Shown: positions 16,170 through 25,297, counted from the first letter of the stretch. The stretch is DNA of 64,000 bases from Clostridium aquiflavi (GCF_031344075.1 NZ_JAVJAN010000003.1:61714-125713), one strand, 5' to 3'. Numbers and translations are program-made. Notes: generated by a model not told the origin, from the sequence alone.

Positions 16170-17465
16170 ATGGGGAAAAAAAGAGTGAAAAGATCAAAAA
16201 GATCCAAAAGATCGAATAAATCAAATAAAAACAAGCTTGAAAATATTAAGATTAAGAATTTACTAGAAGAAAGTGTATTATTGATATTAGCATTAGTAAT
16301 AACATTTACTATAGTAGTTATAGGATCTGGATTTTTATTTTTAGGAAAGATAAACAAGAATGATATGATTGAACCTAGTAAGGTATCAATGAATAAGCCT
16401 ATTAATGTTTTATTATTAGGAATGGATATAGGAGATCCTAGTCAGCCTAATAATAATGCAATAAAACGAACAGATACAATTATGGTTTTGAATTATAATC
16501 CTGAGAATAAAAATTTACAAGTTGTTTCAATTCCAAGAGACACTTTGATAGATGTTAATGGCAAAAGTTCAAAGATAAATGCAGCTTATGCAATAGGTGG
16601 AGAAAAAAGAGTAAAATCAGAGGTAGAAAAATTGCTTAATATAAGCATAAATTATATTGCTAAAATTGATTATAATGCATTTAGAGAATTTATTGATGCT
16701 ATTGGAGGCGTCAAAATGCAGATAGAAAGAAATATGATATATGATGATGAAGGACAAAATCTTCATATTAATTTTAAAAAAGGTGAAGTAGTTAAATTAG
16801 ATGGTAAAAAAGCAGAAGAATTTTTCAGATGGAGAAAAAACAATGATGGTTCAGGATTTGCAAATGGAGATTTAGACAGAATAGAAAATCAACAAAAATT
16901 TATATCAAAGGTTATAGATAAATGTACAAGTCCTATGATTATTTTTAAAATTCCAAGTATAATAAAAGCTTTAGGAGATAATATAGATACTAATATGCCT
17001 CCATTTAAAGTTATATCATATGGTTTAAAGTTTATTAGAATTAATTCAGAAAAAATGGATATGAAAATAGCTCAAGGTATACCTAAAGATATAAATGGAG
17101 AATCATTCCTTGTATTTGATAAAAATTTAAACAAAGATATAATAACATCTTTATCATCAACAGGAAAAGGATCAGAAGATATTTCTAAGTCAGATATTAC
17201 AATAAAAGTATTCAATGGAACTAAAATAACTGGATTAGCAGCAACCTTAAGAGATGAGCTAACAAAGATTGGATACACAAGGGTTGATGTTGGAAATATT
17301 CCAGAGAGAAATGATAGTTCAATTTTAACTAATAATGAGAATATAGCAAGTAAAGTTAAGTCTAGTATTGGAATAAATAAAATTGAAAAAAAATCAGACA
17401 AACCAGAATACAAAGATTATGATGTAGTTATAATATTAGGTAAAGATTTTAAAAAATTTGAATAA
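16170..17465 (+). CDS. LytR-CpsA-Psr (LCP) family glycopolymer ligase
   Basis: 431 residues, membrane-anchored by one helix (about 40-64) after a Lys/Arg/Ser-rich cytoplasmic tail (KKRVKRSKRSKRSNKSNK). The LCP domain (about 75-255) shows RTDTIMVLNYNP, SIPRDTLID, the KINAAYA block and the RWRKNN..GDLDRIENQQ block with the arginines that bind the polyprenyl phosphate. A C-terminal LytR_C domain (about 330-425, IKVFNGTKITGLA) follows. It would attach wall polymers to peptidoglycan. ATG 16170 is chosen because GGGGTGAG lies about 9 bases upstream; the ATG at 16140 has no ribosome binding site. Confidence 0.93.
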   Translation: MGKKRVKRSKRSKRSNKSNKNKLENIKIKNLLEESVLLILALVITFTIVVIGSGFLFLGKINKNDMIEPSKVSMNKPINVLLLGMDIGDPSQPNNNAIKRTDTIMVLNYNPENKNLQVVSIPRDTLIDVNGKSSKINAAYAIGGEKRVKSEVEKLLNISINYIAKIDYNAFREFIDAIGGVKMQIERNMIYDDEGQNLHINFKKGEVVKLDGKKAEEFFRWRKNNDGSGFANGDLDRIENQQKFISKVIDKCTSPMIIFKIPSIIKALGDNIDTNMPPFKVISYGLKFIRINSEKMDMKIAQGIPKDINGESFLVFDKNLNKDIITSLSSTGKGSEDISKSDITIKVFNGTKITGLAATLRDELTKIGYTRVDVGNIPERNDSSILTNNENIASKVKSSIGINKIEKKSDKPEYKDYDVVIILGKDFKKFE

Positions 17466-17488
17466 AAATCAAGGGAGACTTTTAATAG

Positions 17489-18385
17489 ATGAGCATTTTA
17501 CAAGATAAAGTTAGTAATATTGATGGTAAGATAAAGATAAGAGAGTATTTAAAAGAAAAGTTAGATTTATCAACTAGATTAATAAGAAGTGCATCAAAAG
17601 ATCAAAGGATATATGTTAACAATTCTGTGGTTAGAATGAATTATATGATTAAAAATGGTGATGTTATAAAGATTGATTTAAACAAAAATGAAAGTCAAAA
17701 TATAAATCCAGAAAAAATAGATTTAGACATAGTATATGAAGATGAGGATGTTTTAGTTATAAACAAAAAACCATTTATGATAGTTCACCCAACCAAAAAT
17801 TTTCAAAGTGGTACATTAGCAAATGGAGTATTATATTATTTTCAAGAAACAAATCAAAACTGTATAGTAAGATTAGTTTCTAGACTAGATATGAATACAT
17901 CAGGGCTTATTATAATTGCTAAAAATCAATTTTCTCATAGTAGATTATCAAAAGATATGAAAGAAAAATTACAAAAAAGATATTTAGCAATTGTTCATGG
18001 TAACTTAGAAGAAAAAGAAGGAACAATAGACTTGCCTATTTATAAACCAGAAGGTATAGAATATGGAAGTATGAGAGTTGTTGATGAGAGAGGACAAAGA
18101 AGTATAACACATTATAAAGTAATAAAAAGTTTTAAAGGTGGAGATTTAGTTGAATGTCTTCTAGAAACAGGTAGAACACATCAAATAAGAGTTCATTTAA
18201 GTCATTTAGGTCATCCTATATATGGTGATGAACTATATGGAGTTGGAGTGGAAGAAAACTTAATAAAGCGTCAAGCACTTCATGCTTATGGATTGAATTT
18301 TGCTTCACCAAGGTCTTTAAAAGAACTTTCATTAAGAGCTGAATTACCAGATGATATGAAAGAGTTATTAGAAAAAATAAAATAG
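17489..18385 (+). CDS. RluA-family pseudouridine synthase
   Basis: 298 residues. An S4 RNA-binding domain (about 12-70) precedes a catalytic domain with VSRLDMNTSGL, in which Asp134 is the nucleophile. ETGRTHQIRVHL and HPIYGDELYG are further family blocks. The target uridine cannot be told from sequence; RluD and YhcT/YjbO types are possible. It converges with the carboxypeptidase gene on the other strand, sharing a hairpin. Confidence 0.93.
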   Translation: MSILQDKVSNIDGKIKIREYLKEKLDLSTRLIRSASKDQRIYVNNSVVRMNYMIKNGDVIKIDLNKNESQNINPEKIDLDIVYEDEDVLVINKKPFMIVHPTKNFQSGTLANGVLYYFQETNQNCIVRLVSRLDMNTSGLIIIAKNQFSHSRLSKDMKEKLQKRYLAIVHGNLEEKEGTIDLPIYKPEGIEYGSMRVVDERGQRSITHYKVIKSFKGGDLVECLLETGRTHQIRVHLSHLGHPIYGDELYGVGVEENLIKRQALHAYGLNFASPRSLKELSLRAELPDDMKELLEKIK

Positions 18386-18416
18386 AAGAAGATAGGATTT
18401 AATCCTGTCTTCTTCT
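18385..18416. terminator. Bidirectional terminator between rluA-type and dacF genes
   Basis: Arms 18385-18397 and 18403-18415 (one G-T pair) overlap the stop codons of both converging genes. On the minus strand the stem is followed by a T-rich tract; the plus side is T/C-rich. Confidence 0.75.
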
Positions 18417-19718
18417 TCTTTTCTTCAATTGATCATCTTGAATTTTAGGTATAGATGTTGTAATTTCTAACAATCTTTTTTTTCTATTTTTTTTCTTTTT
18501 ATATTCTATTGCTAATGTTAACACAATAAGTAAGGCAACTCCAGAAACACTAGCTCCTATAATCAAGTTTTTTTGATTTTTATCTATAAAAGAATTAACT
18601 TCTTCTTTTATAGAATAATCTCTAGAAATACCTGCACATAAATCTAATGTACATAACTCTTCATCATTTAAATATACAGTACCTTTTAATATAACATCGC
18701 CTTCATTAAAAGATGATCTATTTAAATTTTTATCTTCAAATTTAATATAAGTATTAAGTTTGTCTTTATCTTCATTTGGAACAACGCAATTTACATCTTT
18801 TGAAGCAATAAGAGGAACTGTTATATCATTATGTAACTTAATAGAATCAATTTCTTGTCCTTTTTTATAGAGGTTAGAAAAATAAAAATTATTAAATCCA
18901 TAATTAAACACAGTTTTCATATCTTCAAAGTTTTTATTTTTATCTAGAGCATTAAGATATGATGCTACTAAAATATGTCCATTATTTTCAGCAGCTATTG
19001 CATATGTATGGTTTGATTTAGTTGTATAGCCATTTTTACCTGCAATGGTATATTGATAATAATACATTGAATTCTTATTTATCATATGATTTTTATTATT
19101 AATCCATATTGTTCTAGATGAATCATTTTTTATTGGTATTTCATATGTCATAACTTTACATAGTTCTAAAAATTTATCATGTTTAATAGCTTCATTCATA
19201 ATTAGAGCTAAATCATGAGCAGTAGTTAAATGCTCTGGATCAGGTAATCCACTTGGATTTTTAAAATGGGTATTAACGGCTCCAATTTCAGTAGCTTTTT
19301 TATTCATAAGCACTGCAAACTTATCAATAGAAGAAGAAACATGGCAAGCTAAAGCGTTAGCTGAATCATTCCCAGATTCTAATAGAAGCCCAAGTAATAA
19401 ATCTTTTACAGTAACAATATCACCTTTTAAAAGGCCTATAGTTGTACCATCAACCTTTGTAAAATCTTCAGTAACTACAACCTCTTCATTTAAATCACAA
19501 TTTTCCAAAGTTAATATAGCAGTCATTACCTTAGTAGTTGAGGCCGGCTCCAAAACTTTATCGGGATTTTTACTAAATAATATTTCTCCAGTTGATGCAT
19601 CCATTAAAACAGAACCTTCTGCATTTATTTCAGGAGGCGCTGGCATCGCCATTACATTAACGGATGAAACAAGAAATATAAATAGGAAAAAAATAAGTGT
19701 TTTAAAATGTGATTTCAT
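18399..19718 (-). CDS. dacF: D-alanyl-D-alanine carboxypeptidase (S11, DacF/PBP5-like)
   Basis: 439 residues; trims the terminal D-Ala of peptidoglycan stems. A signal peptide is at 1-24 (LIFFLFIFLVSSVNVMA), the S11 domain follows, and a C-terminal membrane helix (about 395-417) has a basic tail. Catalytic SxxK is STTK (Ser60-Lys63) and the SxN box is SGN (near 117). The third box, normally KTG, reads KNG (AGKNGYTTKSNH, near 227). Start is the ATG at 19718 with GGAG seven bases upstream; an in-frame ATG at 19730 lies before that site. DacF in Bacillus is forespore-expressed; expression here is not visible. Confidence 0.9.
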   Translation of the reverse strand: MKSHFKTLIFFLFIFLVSSVNVMAMPAPPEINAEGSVLMDASTGEILFSKNPDKVLEPASTTKVMTAILTLENCDLNEEVVVTEDFTKVDGTTIGLLKGDIVTVKDLLLGLLLESGNDSANALACHVSSSIDKFAVLMNKKATEIGAVNTHFKNPSGLPDPEHLTTAHDLALIMNEAIKHDKFLELCKVMTYEIPIKNDSSRTIWINNKNHMINKNSMYYYQYTIAGKNGYTTKSNHTYAIAAENNGHILVASYLNALDKNKNFEDMKTVFNYGFNNFYFSNLYKKGQEIDSIKLHNDITVPLIASKDVNCVVPNEDKDKLNTYIKFEDKNLNRSSFNEGDVILKGTVYLNDEELCTLDLCAGISRDYSIKEEVNSFIDKNQKNLIIGASVSGVALLIVLTLAIEYKKKKNRKKRLLEITTSIPKIQDDQLKKRRRRQD

Positions 19719-19945
19719 AACATTCTCCATAATATTAAAATTTTTTATTACAACAGTTTTATTTTACCAAAGAAAAATATATTATGCTATAAAAATATGA
19801 ATTTTGATAATAAAATTGTATTTTAATGTATATAATTAAAATAAATGGATGAAATTCTGTTGATAAATTTAAGAACAAACTTATTATTATACTAAAATGT
19901 AAATATTAGTTTAAGAAATATTAAGAACTAAAGGAGGTTTTCAAA

Positions 19946-20566
19946 TTGATTAATAAAGCTAATAAAAAAATTGGAATAATAGCAATTTTAGTTATAATAC
20001 TCATAGCATGTTTATTTACATATATTAAAAGTGGAAAAAACAAATTAGTAAAAAACGATAATACTTCAATTTTTGTTGAAGAAGAAAATCAAAATAGTCA
20101 TGAAGATGAAAAAATAGAAAAGTTAAAAGATAAAAATATAGTAGTTGAAATAAAAGGTGAAGTAAAAAGCCCTGATGTATATGAATTGAATGATGAGAGC
20201 ATAGTTAAAGATGTTATTGAAATAGCTGGTGGATTAACAGAAGAGGCAGATATATCTAATATAAATAGAGCTCAAAAACTTAAAAATCATGAATTAATAT
20301 ATATACATAATAAAAATGAAGTAAAAGACAACATAAGTTATTCACAAAGTAATATGAGTACATCTAATAACAGTGGAAAAATAAATATAAATTGTGCACA
20401 ACTTGAAGAATTAAAAAATATTAATGGAATAGGTGAAGCAAAAGCAAAAAGAATAATAGAATATAGAGAAAATATAGGAGCATTTAATTCAGTAGAAGAT
20501 ATTAAAAATATTGATGGAATTGGTGAAAAAAGTTTTGAAAAACTAAAAGATCAAATAGAAGTTTAA
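19946..20566 (+). CDS. comEA: ComEA-like DNA-binding protein (SLBB plus HhH)
   Basis: 206 residues: one N-terminal membrane helix (about 8-26), an SLBB-type domain (about 68-125, VVEIKGEVKSPDVYEL) and a C-terminal pair of helix-hairpin-helix motifs (about 145-204, ELKNINGIGEAKAKRII and IKNIDGIGEKSFEKL). ComEA proteins bind double-stranded DNA at the surface for uptake; lone copies are common in clostridia without proven competence. TTG start with AAGGAGG. No comEC is next to it. Confidence 0.9.
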   Translation: MINKANKKIGIIAILVIILIACLFTYIKSGKNKLVKNDNTSIFVEEENQNSHEDEKIEKLKDKNIVVEIKGEVKSPDVYELNDESIVKDVIEIAGGLTEEADISNINRAQKLKNHELIYIHNKNEVKDNISYSQSNMSTSNNSGKININCAQLEELKNINGIGEAKAKRIIEYRENIGAFNSVEDIKNIDGIGEKSFEKLKDQIEV

Positions 20567-20734
20567 CGCTTAAAACATAGATTAAATAATATTTTTGCTA
20601 TTGACACATATTTGAAATATAATAATGATACAATAATTTATTGTATTGTGGTATTCTAATAAGTAGTATTAATCTAAGAATATAATATAAATTTATATAA
20701 ATATAATTAAAAATAAAAACTAGGGGGATTTTTA

Positions 20735-21439
20735 ATGTCCAAAAGAATTTGTGCTATACTAATGAGTTTAATAATTACAACATCATTAATTGGATGTATT
20801 GGTATAGATAGTAATAAAGCAGAAGACAATAATAATGCTAAAGCTGTAACTGAAGCAAAAAATTCAGATGAAAATTTACAAGGATCGTGGGCAGAAGATT
20901 ATAGTTTAGAAAAAACAAAAGGATATTTTAAAGATTATTTATCTAAAATGGAAAAAGTAACAGAAGAACTTGGAATGAAATACTCTAAGGAAGATGTAGT
21001 AAAAGAAAATGATGGAAACACTATAAGTGTTAATTCAATATATTTCGATAATGAAAAACCAGATCCTAATAAAATAGAAAGCATGTACTTTGGAATGAAG
21101 GTATTTGGAGAAGATTTATCATCAGGGGAAATAGAATTAAAATTAAGTTTAAACTTTGACAGTGCAGAAGCAATAAAATCAGGAAACTTTGATTTAGGAA
21201 ATACATCTTTCAATAAATACATAGCTGCATTTACAGGACAAAGTAGTAGAAATTATTCAGAAATAAATAAACAGATAATAGACGGGTTAAAGAGTGAAAA
21301 GGGAGAAGGCATTATAGAAAATTCAATAGATGGATTAAAGGAAGAAATAAGATTTAATAAAAATTATATAGTATATAAATTAAGCACAAAAACTTATAAT
21401 TTTAAAGATCCAAATCCAACTTTAGAAAATAATAATTAA
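20735..21439 (+). CDS. Putative lipoprotein of unknown function
   Basis: 234 residues. The signal peptide ends in a lipobox, SLIGC, with Cys21 as the lipidation site. The rest is charged and hydrophilic without a family I recognise. It lies 25 bases before the RDD-protein gene and may share a transcript with it. A TTGACA at 20601-20606 could be its -35. AGGGGGA precedes the ATG. Confidence 0.7.
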   Translation: MSKRICAILMSLIITTSLIGCIGIDSNKAEDNNNAKAVTEAKNSDENLQGSWAEDYSLEKTKGYFKDYLSKMEKVTEELGMKYSKEDVVKENDGNTISVNSIYFDNEKPDPNKIESMYFGMKVFGEDLSSGEIELKLSLNFDSAEAIKSGNFDLGNTSFNKYIAAFTGQSSRNYSEINKQIIDGLKSEKGEGIIENSIDGLKEEIRFNKNYIVYKLSTKTYNFKDPNPTLENNN

Positions 21440-21464
21440 TATAATTAATAAGGGGGAAAATACC

Positions 21465-21845
21465 TTGAGTAAAGAAGAAAATAATATTAATGAAAAAGAA
21501 GATGCTATATTGAACGACACAAAAGCAAAAGAAGAAACTAACAATGAAACAAAAGAATTATTAATGGGAGAGACAAATGAAAATAATAGTAATGATAATA
21601 AAGAAAAACCATCATTATTAAAAAAAATATTTGCCAGTGTTATAGACCAATTAGTTACAATGGCACTTTCAGGAGTATCATTAATTATATTTGATTTTAT
21701 AATAAAATTTATAGGATATAAGGTATCTATGCCATTAGGAATTTTAATTATGTTCTATTTTATAGTAAATGTATTATATATGCCGTTAATGGAAAAAACT
21801 AAATCAAGCAAAAGCATAGGAAAAAGAATTATTAATATAAAGTAA
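21465..21845 (+). CDS. Short RDD-family membrane protein
   Basis: 126 residues. A charged Glu/Asn-rich cytoplasmic segment (1-50) precedes two membrane helices (about 60-80 and 85-105). The motif ASVIDQLV at the first helix and SKSIGKRIINIK at the end match the RDD family. Function unknown. TTG start with AGGGGGA upstream. Confidence 0.75.
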   Translation: MSKEENNINEKEDAILNDTKAKEETNNETKELLMGETNENNSNDNKEKPSLLKKIFASVIDQLVTMALSGVSLIIFDFIIKFIGYKVSMPLGILIMFYFIVNVLYMPLMEKTKSSKSIGKRIINIK

Positions 21846-21861
21846 TTATAGGAGAACGTTT

Positions 21862-23214
21862 ATGAAAAGAGGAAGCGAAGTAAAAGTTAAAATTGAAAAA
21901 ACACAATTCCCATCGACAGGAATAGGATATTTAGAAGATAAGCCAGTATATGTTAAAAATACATATCCAGGTCAAGTAGTAACTGGTAGGGTTAAAAAGA
22001 ACAGAAAAGAATACGCTGAATTAAAATTAACAGGTGTAGAGGAAAGAGCAGATTATGAAATAGATGCAATATGTCCTCATTTTGGATTTTGTGGAGGATG
22101 CTCATCTCAAACATTATCTTATGAAAAGCAGTTACAAGTTTTAGAAGATGAAATAAAAGATTTATTTAAAGAAGCTGATGTAACTACTGGAGAGTTTTTA
22201 GGGGTACTTGGAAGTTCAGAGCAATGGGAATATAGAAATAAGATGGAATTCACATTTGGTGATGAAGAAAAAGGCGGAGATCTTTCAATTGGAATGCATA
22301 TGAGAGGTAAATCTTTTGGAATAATGACAGTTGATCATTGTAAGATAGTTGATGAAGACTATAGAAGAATAATAAGATTAACTGCAGATTATTTCGGAAA
22401 ACAAGACTTACCATATTATAGAGTTATGAAAAGAGAAGGATATTTAAGACATCTTGTAATAAGAAAAGCTCAAAATACAGGTGAAATATTAGTAAATCTT
22501 GTTACAACTACTCAAATAGATTTTGATTTAAGTGAATATGTTGAATTATTAAAATCTCAAGATTATAAGGGTACATTAGTATCAATACTTCACACTGAAA
22601 ATAATTCATTCTCAGATGCAGTAATACCAGAAAAGGTAAATGTATTATATGGAAGAGATTATATACAAGAAAAATTATTAGGACTTAATTTTAAAATTTC
22701 ACCATTCTCATTCTTTCAAACTAACACAAAAGGTGCAGAAAGCCTTTATTCATTAGTTAGAGACTTTATGGGAAGTTCAGAAAATAAAGTTGTATTTGAT
22801 CTTTACTGTGGAACAGGAACAATAGGTCAAATAGTTGCTCCTAACGCTAAAAAAGTTGTAGGAATAGAACTTATAGAAGAAGCTGTTGAAGCAGCAAAAG
22901 AAAATGCTAAATTAAATGGATTAAATAACTGCGAATTCTTGGCAGGAGATGTAGCGGAAATAATAAAAACAGTAAAAGATAAACCAGATATAATAATATT
23001 AGATCCGCCAAGAAGTGGAGTCCATCCTAAAGCTTTAGATTACGTAATTAAATTTAATGCACCAGAAATAATATATGTTTCATGTAATCCAAAGACTTTA
23101 GTAACAGACCTTAAAGTATTAATTGAAAGAGGTTATAAAATAATCCAAACACAAGTGAAAGATATGTTCCCAAACACACCTCACGCTGAAACTATAGTTA
23201 AGCTAATCAAGTAA
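21862..23214 (+). CDS. rlmD: 23S rRNA (uracil-5-)-methyltransferase, RlmD/TrmA family
   Basis: 450 residues. An N-terminal TRAM domain (about 1-60), a [4Fe-4S] cluster motif (CPHFGFCGGC, with a later Cys near 155) and a SAM methyltransferase domain are present. FDLYCGTGTIGQ (about 312-323) binds SAM. ILDPPRSGVHPKAL and YVSCNPKTL (about 376-412) hold the catalytic cysteine. It forms 5-methyluridine in 23S rRNA; RlmCD specificity is possible in Firmicutes. Confidence 0.93.
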   Translation: MKRGSEVKVKIEKTQFPSTGIGYLEDKPVYVKNTYPGQVVTGRVKKNRKEYAELKLTGVEERADYEIDAICPHFGFCGGCSSQTLSYEKQLQVLEDEIKDLFKEADVTTGEFLGVLGSSEQWEYRNKMEFTFGDEEKGGDLSIGMHMRGKSFGIMTVDHCKIVDEDYRRIIRLTADYFGKQDLPYYRVMKREGYLRHLVIRKAQNTGEILVNLVTTTQIDFDLSEYVELLKSQDYKGTLVSILHTENNSFSDAVIPEKVNVLYGRDYIQEKLLGLNFKISPFSFFQTNTKGAESLYSLVRDFMGSSENKVVFDLYCGTGTIGQIVAPNAKKVVGIELIEEAVEAAKENAKLNGLNNCEFLAGDVAEIIKTVKDKPDIIILDPPRSGVHPKALDYVIKFNAPEIIYVSCNPKTLVTDLKVLIERGYKIIQTQVKDMFPNTPHAETIVKLIK

Positions 23215-23220
23215 TAGGCA

Positions 23221-23325
23221 TTGAATCAATGCTTTGAATATACATTTGAATTAGTTTGGAAAACAATGAAAGACTATTTGGAACTTGAAAGGTTTGAAGT
23301 TAAAAGTCCAAGATCAACAAAAAGG
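23221..23325 (+). pseudogene. Remnant of a nucleotidyltransferase substrate-binding (HI0074-type) protein
   Basis: About 35 codons beginning NQCFEYTFELVWKTMKDYLE and continuing LERFEVKSPRSTKR match the central helices of HI0074/NTSB proteins, the HEPN-like partner of minimal nucleotidyltransferases (antitoxin-like pairs). The first ~25 residues and the C-terminal half are missing. The frame runs on to 23505 as unrelated sequence. There is no ribosome binding site, and a terminator begins 15 bases after the homologous part. I read it as the residue of a lost toxin-antitoxin-type pair. Confidence 0.65.
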
Positions 23326-23339
23326 ATAAATAGGCTATT

Positions 23340-23381
23340 TGCCAACATTTTGCCGACATCAATTAAGATGTTGGCATTTTT
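23340..23381 (+). terminator. Terminator downstream of rlmD
   Basis: Twelve-base stem with one mismatch (arms 23340-23351 and 23365-23376, TGCCAACAT/ATGTTGGCA core) then TTTTT. It lies inside the decayed NTSB frame, supporting that frame as non-functional. Confidence 0.85.
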
Positions 23382-23562
23382 GATATTATTTCGAGAAAAA
23401 TTAAAGCGACAGCTTGAACTTGCAGAGGTCAATCACTGCTTATCATTTTATGAAGTATGTGATGAGATAATGTTTATTGTCTTTTTATTATTATTAGATT
23501 TTTAATCTAAAATATATAGATAAAGCTTTTTTTATTTGATATCAGTATTTATTTTGTGAATT

Positions 23563-23604
23563 TTGATTTAAATCACATTTTTATAAATCAAAGGTAAGTA
23601 GAAT
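23563..23604 (+). promoter_or_regulatory. FNR/Crp-type box and -10 of the DUF438 gene
   Basis: TTGATTTAAATCAC (23563-23576) fits the FNR consensus TTGAT-N4-ATCAA. A -10 TAGAAT begins 22 bases after its end (23599-23604), so the box centre lies about 41.5 bases before the inferred start, the class II activation geometry. The same 14 bases with the same 22-base gap occur before the cupin gene. Confidence 0.75.
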
Positions 23605-23657
23605 TAAGACATAGAAATATGGAATCTGAAAATTAGTTTATATAAGGAGGAATTAAA

Positions 23658-24413
23658 ATGGATAATAAAAAGATAGAAAAATTAACTGAAGTTTTACAAA
23701 AATTAAATAAGGTTGGTGTAACAGAATCTCTAAGAAAAGAGGCTTTAGATATTGTTTCCAATATAAATCCTATTGAGTTATCAATTGCAGAACAAAATTT
23801 AATAGAAAAAGGAATGAATCCTCAAGATTTAAGGTATCTTTGTGACATTCACATGGAACTTCTAAAAGGCGAACTTGATAAAATTAAAACAAAAATTGAA
23901 CCAGGTCATGTTGTGCATACACTTATTGCTGAGCATGATAAAATTCTTGAGTTTTTAACAGAACTTGAAGAAATTAATTCTAAAATTCAAAAATTAGTAA
24001 GCTATAACAGCAGTTTAGAAGAATTTGAAGCATTAAAAACTGTTGTAAATAATATATTAGATGCAGAAAATCACCATCAAAGGGAAGAAAAAGTGTTGTT
24101 TACTGAGATGGAAGATAGAAAGATTACTGGTCCAACTAGAATTATGAGAATGGAGCATGATGATTTAAGAGCTAAGAAAAAGTCATTAAAACAGCTAGCT
24201 GATGAAGTTTCTCAATTAGAATTTAATGAGTTTAAAGAAAGAGTTGATGATACAGCAAAATATATTATATTTAACTTAAGAGATCATATATTTAAAGAAA
24301 ATTATATTTTATACCCTACAGCACTAGAATCTATAAAAGAAAAACAAATATGGAAGGATATGAAGAGAAGATGTGATGAAATAGGGTATTGTGGATTTAC
24401 ACCTAAAGTGTAA
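23658..24413 (+). CDS. DUF438 / hemerythrin HHE domain protein
   Basis: 251 residues. An N-terminal DUF438 domain (about 1-80) precedes a hemerythrin-like four-helix bundle (about 90-225) with iron ligands in LIAEHDKILEF, ENHHQREEKVLF, MEHDDLR and LRDHIFKENYILYP. It lacks the C-terminal PAS domain found in longer relatives. Such di-iron proteins sense or detoxify oxygen, NO or peroxide. The upstream FNR-type box and the adjacent Crp/Fnr regulator suggest induction under oxidative, nitrosative or redox stress. Confidence 0.88.
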   Translation: MDNKKIEKLTEVLQKLNKVGVTESLRKEALDIVSNINPIELSIAEQNLIEKGMNPQDLRYLCDIHMELLKGELDKIKTKIEPGHVVHTLIAEHDKILEFLTELEEINSKIQKLVSYNSSLEEFEALKTVVNNILDAENHHQREEKVLFTEMEDRKITGPTRIMRMEHDDLRAKKKSLKQLADEVSQLEFNEFKERVDDTAKYIIFNLRDHIFKENYILYPTALESIKEKQIWKDMKRRCDEIGYCGFTPKV

Positions 24414-24453
24414 TTTATTCTTTGAGTATTTTTTATTATAAAGTATATGAAAG

Positions 24454-24490
24454 AAAATAATAGACAAGAATACTGATCTATTATTTTTTT
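24454..24490 (+). terminator. Terminator after the DUF438 gene
   Basis: Stem AAAATAATAGA with TCTATTATTTT, 12-base loop, long T run. Confidence 0.85.
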
Positions 24491-24518
24491 TATGTACCTA
24501 ATATTAGGTACATAAAAA
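24487..24518. promoter_or_regulatory. Perfect 32-bp palindrome upstream of the Crp/Fnr gene
   Basis: A perfectly symmetrical sequence centred at 24502/24503 (core TATGTACCTAATATTAGG continuing TACATA). It starts in the T tract of the previous terminator and ends 65 bases before the regulator ATG. It may be an operator for this gene. Confidence 0.6.
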
Positions 24519-24583
24519 CTTTATTATCTGAATAAATCGTTAATACAAGAAAAAGATATATAAATACAAGGGAGAGTGATGTT

Positions 24584-25297
24584 ATGAGTAATCATTGTAG
24601 TAATTGCTGTAATAATTGTAATGGAGAACTTTGTGCAAGCAAGGTTCCAATATTTGAAAATTTAAATAATGAAGAGTTAATAGAGATTGTAAAAACTATT
24701 AATCATAAGGAATATAGTAAAGGAGACGTTATTTTTACTGAAGGAAATGTAGCTAATACACTCTATTTTGTAAATAAAGGAAAGATAAAATTATATAAGT
24801 ATACTAAGGATGGCAAGGAGCAGATATTACATGTACTTTCAGAGGGAGACCTTTTTGGAGAATTAGATTTGATAAAACCTTCTAAGTATGGATTTAATTC
24901 GAAAGCAATAGTAAATTCTAAGATATGTACTCTTACTAAAGATGAAATGAAAGATATAATTATGAGAAAGCCAGAGATTGGAATAAAAGTATTAGAAACT
25001 GTAGGAGAAAGATTAGCAAAAGTAGAAAATCTTGTGCAGAATCTTGCAACTAATGATGTTGATTCAAGAATGGCTTATTTACTAATAGATTTAATAAAAA
25101 AATATGGGGAGTCAATAGAAAAAAACATATCTATAAAATTACCACTATCAAGAGAAGATATGGCTAATTATATTGGAGTAACAAGGGAAACTATAAGTAG
25201 AAAATTAAAAAAGTTTGAAGATGAGAAATTAATAAAAATAGTAGGAACAAAGAATATTATAATTTTAGATGAAGAAGGCTTAAAAGATTATATTTAA
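24584..25297 (+). CDS. Crp/Fnr family regulator with N-terminal cysteine cluster
   Basis: 237 residues. The N-terminus contains Cys5, Cys8, Cys9, Cys12 and Cys17 (CSNCCNNCNGELC), suited to an oxygen- or NO-sensitive Fe-S cluster. A cyclic-nucleotide-binding-like beta-roll (about 20-135), a long dimer helix and a winged HTH (LSREDMANYIGVTRETISRK, about 180-200) follow. It sits between two genes that share an FNR-type promoter box and is the obvious candidate to bind those boxes. Its own upstream region has a different palindrome. An HcpR-like role in nitrosative stress is possible but not provable here. Confidence 0.88.
   Translation: MSNHCSNCCNNCNGELCASKVPIFENLNNEELIEIVKTINHKEYSKGDVIFTEGNVANTLYFVNKGKIKLYKYTKDGKEQILHVLSEGDLFGELDLIKPSKYGFNSKAIVNSKICTLTKDEMKDIIMRKPEIGIKVLETVGERLAKVENLVQNLATNDVDSRMAYLLIDLIKKYGESIEKNISIKLPLSREDMANYIGVTRETISRKLKKFEDEKLIKIVGTKNIIILDEEGLKDYI

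Noticed and set aside
23326..23505. The rest of the open frame after the NTSB remnant as a real C-terminal domain
   Set aside because: It spans a strong terminator and has no similarity I recognise; more likely a chance open frame.
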